Both the position numbers and the translations under genes were made by a program. From contig JABSSW010000071.1 in NCBI GenBank assembly GCA_018902385.1, forward strand, positions 1 through 64,000: DNA of 64,000 nucleotides, given 5' to 3'. The stretch comes from Physcia stellaris (Eukaryota; Ascomycota; Lecanoromycetes; Caliciales; Physciaceae). Position 1 is the first letter of the stretch. Each line of letters begins with the position of its first letter. The notes under the pieces are model-generated. The model ran no database searches, was not told the origin of the DNA, and worked only from the letters and a program-made list of their open reading frames with translations. Shown here in pieces: positions 12,392 through 22,000 of this stretch.

Positions 12392-14491
12392 ATGGTCTCG
12401 GGCTTTCCTTCGGAGAGCTCTGCTCGCCCTAGGCCCGCCTATATCCAATATATCAATGGCCAGGGTAGAATCTCCGCCCTCAAAATATGGCAACTGAATA
12501 CGCTATCAAACAACCCTTGTCGAGGATGTAGAACCTATAACGTCGAATGCTGGGTTGCTCCATGGCATGGCACATGTGCTAGGTGTAGTGCCAGCGGATT
12601 CAACATCAAGACGTGCCGAGCTGGTGGTACACGTGGGATGCTCACACCTGCAGGACAATCATCCGGATCCAGGATATCGGCTGTGGGTGGGAATGAGGCT
12701 GTCGTTTCCAACCGTGAACCAAGCGGTAATGAAGAAAGTCTTGATCCAAATCTTGATGCGAAAGCAAGCCTGGGGCATGCACCGACCACTGCCCCCACAA
12801 TGACCAATCGATCACTGCCATGTTCCACGAACGACCCCTCAACAGTGCCAACGAAGAGAGTCATCAATCGTTCTCTGCCTTACTACACCTGTGACCGCAA
12901 GAACCCACACCATGAGGCTGCTCGCAAGATTTGGCAGGCGGATACGCTGTCATGTGATCCTTGTGCAGTTTGCAAAGCCTTGAAGATCGATTGCTGGGTT
13001 GATGGGGAATACAGCAGCTGTGCGAGATGTACAGCATCTCAGCAACACGAAGGAATCTGCAACGCTGTGGGTACAAAGGACGCTCATCAGGATCTTGAAG
13101 AACCTTCTAGCTTGAGACAGCAGGAACATGGGAATCCGACCTCAGATCAGCCAGATGAAGATAACACTTCTATTGGAATCACATCTGCCACCAGCAACGA
13201 TATGGGAAGCAATACTCAAAGGCCTGCGCCGTGTCCTAATTACATCGATGAAAGAGAGCAGCCTGATTATGCCATCCCGAGCAGGACTTATACTCACGTA
13301 ACCGCTCATAAAATATGGCTGGCAAAGAGACTCTCGACTGATCCTTGTAAGGCATGCCAAGATGCCGAGTTAGGTTGTTGGGTTGAATCGAAACACGTCG
13401 CATGCGCTAGATGCACAAGCTTCCAGCGAACCGCTAAGCAGTGCGGTGCTAAGGGTACTAAATTCAATCCTGTGGACAGAGGGTAAGCGGGAATCTTTCT
13501 TCTCACTGTCCAGGGGCTTACGAAACTTAGTGGGAACACTTCTGACCTAATCCAAATTGCAAAGAGGCAGGCGCCCCAGAGGTTGAAGAGAAAAATTGGT
13601 GCTGCCCAGGATGGCAAATATGAAGCCGATGACGATTTTGATGAGGAGATCGAGCACAACGCAGGTGGCGACGAAAGTGACGACGAATACGATGGTAGCA
13701 GCTTTGCTTCAGCCTATCAGGGTAGAGGCGCTAGGAGATCTGAACGTCGGATTACAAGATCTTCACGTCAACAAGCTCGCCAATTGGTTGCTAGCAGTAA
13801 CCGTAACAGTGATTCAGAAAGCTCTTTGACCTCCGCCGCTAAATTCAATCAAGGGGATCAGCAACAGGCATCGGATATGAAAGCTTGGTAGAACTGCCCA
13901 GTCACCGATCGATAAAAAGCTCCAGCTAAACTTTCTTGCACAGCGTTGCGACGGATAAGATGAATAGTCTAGGGAACTCGACAGCGTCGTCACGGAGGTT
14001 AGTCGCCAAGTGGGTCTCAGCACTAGAACTAACCATTTGACAGTATACCTTCCCCAAGTCCATCGGTTGTAGTTCCACCAGTCACGATCCCTGAGATTCA
14101 TGCTCGACAGACACAGCTTAGTTCTCGCATGGAACAGTACGAAGCCAGGATCGAGGGCCTTGAATCTAACATTGCTGATCGGGGGGAGCTTGAGTCTCAC
14201 ATCGATCAATTCAATTCAAAGATCAAGGAGCTCACCTCTGCTATCGAGCAATTAGATGGGAAGTTTGACCAATTCATTGAGGTCGAAGAGCTGAAAGGTT
14301 TACTAAAGGCTCGCGACGATAGAATTCGTGGGCTGGAAGAGAACAGCCAAGACTTGAAGAAGAGGACTCGAGCTCTGGAGGCCAGCACCAAAGCATTGAA
14401 CGCACGCTTGTCCACACTTGAATTACCGGCACCAGCAGCCAAAAAACAAAAGAGAGAACACTATCCGAGCACCGAATATGAGGCTTGGTGA
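12392..14491 (+). CDS. Protein with three tandem Zn2Cys6-like cysteine modules and a C-terminal coiled coil
   Basis: My four-exon model: 12392-13482, about 13567-13887, 13944-13997, 14044-14491, which keeps one frame and gives about 637 residues. Exon 1 contains three copies of a roughly 57-residue module (cysteines 43-75, 191-223, 319-351). Each has the spacing C-x2-C-x6-C-x8-C-x2-C-x9-C, preceded by KIW....LS..PC and containing CWV and CARC. That matches fungal Zn(II)2Cys6 spacing except for a slightly long last gap, but the first loops lack the usual basic cluster, so DNA binding is uncertain. Exon 2 is acidic then Arg/Ser-rich; the last exon is a long heptad-type coiled coil ending in a basic KKQKRE patch. 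The first acceptor is the least certain (13567 or 13582). Function unknown; a nuclear regulator is a guess. Confidence 0.75.
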
Positions 14492-15181
14492 TGCTGAAAC
14501 CTGGTGTTGTAGATTCCATCCAAATGTACGTAATGCAGCCTACGAATGATAGAAGCATGCGTGTTTCCCAGTCCTGATCACGGAACATGCGGTCTTGGAA
14601 CCTGCGCTTCTTAGCCGATTGAACTCAACAGTAACGTCCGCGTAGCCCGCTGTACTAGACGGTCGGTAGTATGATAAGTTGAGTAGGGTTGATGCCCAAA
14701 GGCCGCGTGATGCTATCAGTACGTTGTGAAGGAGGGTGTAGAATGAGAAAGAGAACGAAGTGAAAATAAGAAGACTGAAGATGGGAACGCTGCTAAAGTC
14801 TGTACCTGACTAGTAACAAGCGGTGATGTAAGACTTACGGAGTACAGTCCCCTATCACAGCGGGTGGTTAGCTTCTCTAGCGGTCAAGGATTAAATCCCT
14901 GTCCAACAGGGATAATTTCTTTGAAGCTTACTTCTTGAAGTTAGATCAAGCATTTTACGCTAACCACCCGCTGTGGAAGGGGACTGTACCTGTACCTGCA
15001 CAACTGCCGACGACTACTGCCAGGTCGCGGATATATCGGATATAAATGACGTCAAGAATCCTTAGAGCGTAGAAGAGGTTGAGGGGGGAGAGATATAAGG
15101 ATCTCTGTGTCCAGACAGTTGAACGGTCTCCGTTTCCCTTGAATTGTGCCAATCTGCAACCAGAGATTTTCACCTTTTAAG
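14492..15181. other. Intergenic region with a MITE
   Basis: Between the three-module gene and the SDR gene (both plus strand). Apart from the MITE at 14845-14986 I see nothing coding. The last 190 bp would hold the SDR promoter. Confidence 0.6.
14843..14988. mobile_element. MITE with 28-bp terminal inverted repeats and TA duplication
   Basis: The ends CAGTCCCCTATCACAGCGGG (14845 onward) and the complement of CCCGCTGTGGAAGGGGACTG (ending 14986) are inverted repeats that match at about 26 of 28 positions. The element is flanked on both sides by TA (14843-14844, 14987-14988). TA target duplication with CAGT-type ends points to the Tc1/mariner-pogo group. The 142-bp element has no coding capacity. 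Internally it has a 7-bp-stem hairpin (ATCCCTG/CAGGGAT). It would need a transposase supplied in trans. Confidence 0.85.
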
Positions 15182-16174
15182 ATGCCTCGTGTTTTCTTCG
15201 TCACTGGTACTTCCACGGGCTTCGGCTATTATCTGGTCCAGGAGATCCTCGACAAGGGTGATATCGCCGTTGCTACAGCTCGGAAGCCTGAGACTCTCTC
15301 CTTCAACGGAACCTCAGACAAGAACTATCTTGCTCTCAAGCTCGATGTTACCAAAGATGCCGACATCGAAGCAGCCTTCAAGGCCACCCTAGACAAATTC
15401 GGTCGTGTGGACGTAGTCGTCAACAACGCTGGCTACGGCTTCTCAGGACCGTTTGAAGAGTCAACCCCTGAGCATATCAGAACCCAAATGGAAGTCAATT
15501 TCTTCGGGTTGATGCAGGTAACAAGAAAGGCCATGGAAATCATGAGGGAGCAGAAGCCAAGCGGGGATTGATTCAGCAGATTACCAGCATCGGCGGTCAG
15601 AGAGGGTTTGATAAGACTGATGGATTGTAGGAACTGTAGATGACTGACTACAATCAGGGTCCCGAACTTCAGCAGCTATTGCGCTTCCAAGTGGGCCGTA
15701 GAAGGCTTTACCGAGTCTGTCTCACAAGAAGTCAAGCCAGATTGGGGCATCAAATTCTCTCTCGTCGAGCCTGGAGGGTACAGGTATGATAAGGGCGATG
15801 ATTGAGCACCAGGTTCTTTGTATTGACTCTTCGTGTAGGACTGACTGGGCCGGCCGCTCCATGGTCTTTGCCGATAAGCGCCACCCTGCCTATGATCATC
15901 TTGATGCGAAGAAGATAATGAGCGAACGGAATGGGACGCAAGCCGGTGACCCCAAGAAAGGTGGCAAAGCTATGTATGAGCTGGCAGTGCTTGAGGATCC
16001 ACCTTTGAGGGTCGTTATCGGCAGTGACGCTTATAAGGTAAATATGCCCTGTCAGTAAAGTATCGAATGTTGGGTTGATTGAAATGACAGGCGATCATGG
16101 CGAAGATCGAAGAATACAGAGAGAACTATAAAAAGTATGAGAAGATCTCCAACAGTACCGATGTGGACGAGTAG
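15182..16174 (+). CDS. Short-chain dehydrogenase/reductase (classical SDR), one apparent frameshift
   Basis: NAD(P)-dependent oxidoreductase fold. Exon 1 starts MPRVFFVTGTSTGFG (cofactor loop, residues 7-15) and has NNAGYG at residues 81-86. Exon 2 carries the catalytic pair as YCASK and then EPGGY, continued by RTDWAGRS in exon 3. Exons: 15182-15605, 15658-15783, 15839-16037, 16091-16174; stop TAG. About 277 residues, normal for the family. In exon 1 the frame is lost in a G run near 15561-15565: one G too few is present between 'QKPSG' and 'LIQQITSIGG', and everything after is conserved in the new frame. Either a recent disabling mutation or a homopolymer sequencing error. The first intron has an unusual GTTTGA donor. 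Substrate cannot be inferred. Confidence 0.8.
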
Positions 16175-16887
16175 GGTAGGGCCATGACAGAGGCAATTTC
16201 AGCTTGAATTTGCTCCAATCAGGATAGAACATGTACTTACATAACGCAACGTCAGTAGTGTCAATAGTGGAAGAAAAACTATGGCAGACGTGGCGGGTGA
16301 CTGGTGGCCATGTCGTTGTTCGGTCCGCCCAGAGGTTATTCAGCCTGATCAGACCATCTTGCGTCGAATGTAAGAAGCTATCTTCCTCTGGAGTAACAAT
16401 TATGATGTATTTATTGGGAGTAAATCGACGATCAGGTGGCAGTGGGCTCTGCATTACCTCATCGTCTTGGCTAGGTGTCAGGCCATCCTCGCTAAATTGA
16501 GCCAATCAGCGCGCAGATCTAGCTCTTGGCCAAGGCCCAAACCGCGCTGTCAAGGCTAATGCAGTACCTAATAACGGTAAAACTGAGCCTTGCTAAAGGG
16601 AATATGCCTCATACTTCTTGAGAGCGCCTCGTCAACCCGTGATTGGCAAAATATGGCATTGAGGAGATGCCTCATGCAATCCGATCCAACTCGGCTCAGT
16701 CGCGTGTCAGCTGGCTATCTAGACGTCGTGATTATATAGTATCGAGTGGTTACACGGATATTCCAGAAAACAACGTTGAGACACCTTGCCGTCTCGGCTG
16801 CAACTGTAGGTTCTCTTCATTCTTTGGGAGATTCTTTTTGGTTTTCTCTGTGTGCTCTGCGTGGTCCGGGGCTATCAAGTTCATACT
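16175..16887. other. Intergenic, upstream of the RTA1-like gene
   Basis: Overlapping short frames on both strands (one of 136 codons on minus overlapping the SDR 3' exon) lack recognisable domains. Probably SDR 3' end plus RTA1-like gene promoter and 5' leader. Confidence 0.5.
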
Positions 16888-18051
16888 ATGGGCAACCATG
16901 TAGATTTCTCCTGTAAGTCCTTTCAGTCGTGAAATCTTGCATCCAGTACTTACAATACTATCCAGTGTATGTCTACACTCCTAACAAAGGCGCGCCCATC
17001 TTCTTCGCTGTGCTGTTCTTCATCTCCACTGTCTACCACCTCTGGCAAAATATGTTAGTATCCTTGAGGAAGTTGACATGCTTTATTCTAGCTGAACCTT
17101 GATTCACAGCAAATATAAATCTTGGCGTGTCACGGCTTCCCTACCATGGGGCGGTCTTCTCTTCGTCGCTGGATTTGTAATGCAGACCGTATCGATCCAC
17201 AATGACCATGACCTCGGAATCTTCATCGCAAAAGTGGTCTTATTACTCATTGCACCGTGAGTACACCCCGAACCTTCTCTTCACCGTCTTCCGCAGCAAC
17301 AGAATACTGACTGTGAGCAAATAGACCAGTCTACTCACTCACCAATTATTTCGTCCTCGGCCGCGCTCTCTTTTACGTCCCGTACCTCTCACCCATCCAC
17401 CCTGGTCGTGTGATGTCGACCTTTGTCGGCCTCGACGTTGTGGTTGGCATCCTCACTGGTAATGGTGCTTCCAGAAGCTCCAATACCAGCAACACTCCCT
17501 CGGAGATCAAAGCAGGTGTCGACATGGTCCGCGCATCGATTGTCCTCCAACTAGCCTGTTTCGTCGGCTTCATAGCTCTAGAGGTGGTTTTCCATCGACG
17601 CTGCATCAAGGCGAAAATCTTGACCGCAAAGCTTCGGACTATCATCATCCTGCTGTACGTGAGTAGCACACTCATCCTGATTCGACACATTTATCGCGTT
17701 GTCGAGGTCTGGCAAGGGTATGATAGCTATCTGAACACCCATGAGGCCTTCTTCTATTGTTTTGATGGCGCGTTGATGTTGGTCAACACCTTGATGTGGA
17801 ATGTGCGGCATCCGATGGAATTCTTGCCCAATGACAACAAGATTTATTTGAGTAAAGACGGCCACACGGAATTGGAAGGACCTGGTTGGCAAGATCGGAG
17901 ACCATTCCTAGTGACGTTGTTTGATCCATTCGACATTGTTGGTTTATTCAGGGGTAGAGATAAGGCGAGCATGTTCTGGGAGAATGAAGAGAAGCATCGA
18001 AAGGTAGCTGGGGATGATACGACGCGTGGGGAAGGGAGCAACGGCGTGTAA
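16888..18051 (+). CDS. RTA1-family seven-transmembrane protein (lipid-translocating exporter-like)
   Basis: Exons 16888-16912, 16966-17053, 17110-17256 and 17325-18051 join in frame to 328 residues, the normal size of the family. The start ATG gives MGNHVDFS, then LYVYTPNKGAP after the first intron. Successive hydrophobic segments (FFAVLFFISTVYHLW; GLLFVAGFVMQTVSI; FIAKVVLLLIAP, and others) fit seven membrane spans. The hallmark near the C-terminus, IYRVVEVWQGYDSYLNTHEA followed by a Phe-Asp pair and a final span ending NVRHP, is the RTA1 signature. The tail is hydrophilic, as expected for a cytosolic C-terminus. Fungal RTA1 proteins (Rta1, Rsb1, Pug1) act at the plasma membrane in stress or sterol-drug tolerance and lipid handling; the ligand here is unknown. 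Confidence 0.9.
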
Positions 18052-19098
18052 GGTCACGTTGACTTTTGCTTTCGCAATTTGATTCAATGTTATACAGCAA
18101 CGCAATTATATCTTGGTTGAAATTGATACAGAGGTTGACTTATCGACAATTATCGTTATTCTCTACAATTATGTTCTCTCCTGTGAGATCGCTTCGATTC
18201 ACGAGTAAAACACATTTGTCAATTACTACCAAAATGAGATATGCTCGTTCTCCGTCCTGGTGTCATGTATTTGCTGGGAGAAACACACTGAGAACAGAAC
18301 GGTATGGTTGAGCATTTTCGTTCCAACCAGGCGATGACTTGTCCGGAGTTTTGATAGTTTCATTCTGGATTATTCCTCCCTCTGAGGCTCTTGGTGATGC
18401 TCGCAGGGTCTCAAGTCAAGGCTTCCTTTACTCAACGAAAAGATCTAGAGAATTGCAAGGTACCACCGTGGCTGTTTGGAAATAGAAAACAAATTTGTGC
18501 TTTCACGGCTGCGGAATGCTTAATTTTCTCGATTTCGAAACGCTTGCGAATCCTTGGCAATTTTTTTTTACTTTACCCCATCTCTCACCAAGATTATTTC
18601 ACAAACCTAACTCTGATTGCACATTTCGCCCGATTCAATAAGTCAAATTTTATCATTTCGATCAAAAATTGACTTTGAAGCATTATTTTACTTCATTGTG
18701 ATCGCATACATTCACAAAGCAATTGTTGTTGTTTTTGAACAATTTGAACACGTTGTTGTTGAATTTTACTGCGTTGAAAATTGAAGGTTGAAAGAAATGT
18801 GGTAAAAAAAATTGCCAAGCATTCGCAAGCGTTTCGAAATCGAGAATTGCGCTAAGTCCGATAGAGTCTTGGCATTTCCGAGTTTCTGACCTGCCTTGAG
18901 GCTGGAGGCGCTGTTGGCCGCGACAAATTAGGTACCGTATTCGAATGGGCGATTCTCTTCTGACGTGTTCCCCGACCCGTCTGATGATCAAATGATGGAC
19001 CTCGTAGGGAGGTATTTGGGGCAGCCTTGCGATGGAGTCCTCGACAAGCGCAAGCTTGAGCAAAGTCGCTGGTCCGATCAATTCGCCTAGGGTCTCTC
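18052..19098. other. Intergenic region between RTA1-like gene and TRS130
   Basis: Holds the 3' flank of the RTA1-like gene, an inverted-repeat element at 18526-18846 and about 250 bp of presumed TRS130 promoter. No other gene seen. Confidence 0.6.
18526..18846. repeat. Inverted repeat with 44-bp arms around an AT-rich centre
   Basis: The left arm (18526-18570) contains ctcgatttcgaaacgcttgc; the right arm (18803-18846) is its complement. They match over about 44 bp with one mismatch and one T-run length difference. The 230-bp centre is AT-rich with few GG/CC, like the mutated blocks. It could be a foldback or MITE remnant or a local inverted duplication. No flanking duplication is apparent. 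Confidence 0.8.
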
Positions 19099-22000
19099 AT
19101 GTACCGGAGAGCTAATGCTGCGACAGTGGAATACACAGATCCTTCAAATACCTACCGAACCATCTCTCAAGAACTTCTAGGCCGCCTGCCGCTGAGGAAT
19201 CTACACTGGAATTCCTCATCCCGCCCACTCCGCTCCATCAAGTCCTTGCATGTCGATTTAGTACCCGATGACAAACGATCCTCTCAAACTACGCCTCTGG
19301 CAGGAATCCAAACTCCATCACAAAATGGTACATCTAGTCAAAATCTTGCAGACCGTCCCAGAACTGGAGATCGCCCAGCACCATTCACAGCGGACTCTTC
19401 GGCTAAGAAGGAAAGGCGCCATCAGATACCAGGCCTTCGACAGACCCCCTACTTGAAGATCTACATTTTGCGATGCGATGATGTCGATAGCTATAAAGCT
19501 TCCTCGAGAAAGCTGATACGGGAATGGGTAAAAGATCACACTCCGCCGTCCCAGAAAAGCAGCAAATACAACACTCAGGAAAATCATGATGCCTTTGAAT
19601 GGTTGATACTACATGTTGTCTCCGCTGATGATGTGTCGAGTTCAAACAAAGAGCCGGGAGAAGGCAAGGGGGAGTCGCGATGGTCGAAGAGAAGCTCGTC
19701 AAACTTGATCGAGAAGATACGCACTGACTTCAACGGGACCTCGAAATCTGCTGTGGACAGAGTTGCCCAGGTCTATATTTCTGGTGAAACTACCGGACAG
19801 AGCTCAGATGATGGGGATACAGGCTGGGGAGATCTGATCTTTAAGATGAAGTCACTTATACTAGCATCCTTCGACCTGCGTGTGAGACAATATGAGGAAG
19901 ATATCAGGGAAAAGGAATCACAGAGAAGTCTACCGGGTTGGAACTTTAATACTTTCTTCGTCTTGAAAGAGGGTTTGGCTATGGGCTTTGAGAGCGTGGG
20001 GCTTGTTGAAGACGCTCTTACCAGCTATCATGAGCTCGACGTAGGGCTACACGCGATATTAGAGGAGAGATATGCGGACGGATCCTCGTCGACGAGCACG
20101 GCACAGTTCCAAGAATACACGGATGACTTGCTGATGGAAGTAAAAGAAGCCGCCGCAGTGGCCTTTGGCTGTTCGAAGCACTCAGATGGCGCCGATCCGG
20201 GTCTGGATCAGCAACTTGACTCGAAAGACGACCTCGGAGAAAGTATCTTAAATATCGATCGGAAACCCTTTCGCGAATTGATTCTTGCCAATAAAATATC
20301 CGCGTTCGACTTTCAATGCTATATCTTTGCAAGACAAGCGGCCTTACTGTTGAGGTTGGGTAATGCAAGTGTAAATACAGCACACAATGATATCAAAAGA
20401 CCTCAGTCCAGAGGTAGTAGTCCTTCTCCAGCTGACTCTGGCTACGAACCACAGAACCTTTTGATTCTCGCCGACGTTTGTCAGCGGGCAGTCGAATTCA
20501 TCACGTCAGCATGTCGCACTATGCGCAATGAACTCAGCGCTATATTGAAGACGAGCACTGACGGGAAAGATGAAGGTTCTATGATAAGATTCCCCTCTCA
20601 AGAGATTGTCGCCGAAAACATGATCGCGTCCTGGACCTACTCCACTGCTGAGTCTGTCTTATCGAGAACCTCAACCGCATCGCTAACGACACAGCTTCAA
20701 CCTCTGATGCGCCAGCTCAAGCCCTCAAGCACGAACAAGACCAATGCAAAGATCGGTCCAGATCAAGAGCTCCCTAGACGGACAAGCTCATTATCTCCAT
20801 CGAGCTCTGTACTGCAGCGACCCCCTAGCCCTGAAAAGTTTCCATCTGTCACGTCTTTAGATGCTATGAGATTATTGCCTCAAGCTCCAGCCCAGACCGG
20901 TGCACAGGATCTAGCGGCAGAAAGAGGAACTTTGCATGCCCTCCAAAGACGAGCACTCAGTCACGTGGGATTCTCGTTTGGAGAGTGGAGGAGTGGGTGG
21001 CCAGACATGCATCTTAGTACTGCCCAGGACGAGCAGAGCTTGGAAGAAGTATCGTTGGACGAAACGCCACAAGACGAGAATGCGAATGGCGTCAATGGTG
21101 TGGAAGAAACGCCGTCTACGATGAACGGGATACGCAGCAAGGTGCTGCGTGAAGCATTGACATCCGAAAAAAGCTTTTATTCTGCCTATGAAAGCATGAC
21201 TGCTTTAATATTGGCACTTGACCTCCTAGGCGAAAGGAAGAAATCCGCCGAGGCGCTGACTGCTGACCTAGCAGCCGTTCGATTCCACCTGAAGGACTAT
21301 TCCGCTGCAGCTTCCTACTTTCGTCAGTTGGCTCCATTCTATGCACACGGCCATTGGAACGAGCTGGAGCTTGTAATGCTTGATCTATATGCCCAGTGTT
21401 TAGAGCAATTAGATCGTAAAGAGGAATACGTGAGCATCGCGTTGAAGATCATAGCAAAACAAGTGGAAGCCAAAAGACGATTGGGAGATGGTTTACATAG
21501 GCAGATGCAGAAGCCGTCCCTTACAATTAGTGGAAGTTCAAAGAATTGGTTGAACAGCCTGATAGAGGCGTCTCGGTCTTTAGAAAGACAGATCATCACG
21601 CCCATAGAGCGCTACTTCGAACCGGTATCGCTCAGTGCCCAAGTCAGGCACCATGAGGAGCGGGATAGCTTTTATTTGCAGCTCAAAACTAAGGCAGACC
21701 TACCCGCGGTGTTCAACGCTGACGAAGTCCGCGTTTGTCTGGTCCAAACACTACAAGAGCAGCGCACGGAGTTGTGGCTCTCGGCTGCTGATGTGCGCAT
21801 CGCCCCTCGGGCAGCAACCGAGATCTCTGTTGTTTCCAAGGTTATGAATCCTGGCCTGTATACTCTAGAGAAAGTCATCCTCCGTTCAGCAAACGTAATC
21901 TTCCATCAAGACTTCTCAACTCAAATTACTCCGACCTTTCCCCCAGGGTCCGACCGTACAGCAACTTCAGCGCTGGACAACTTCTCCCTCACTCCCATTC

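Noticed and set aside
16095-16505. 136-codon minus-strand frame
   Set aside because: Overlaps the SDR 3' exon antisense and has no recognisable domain.
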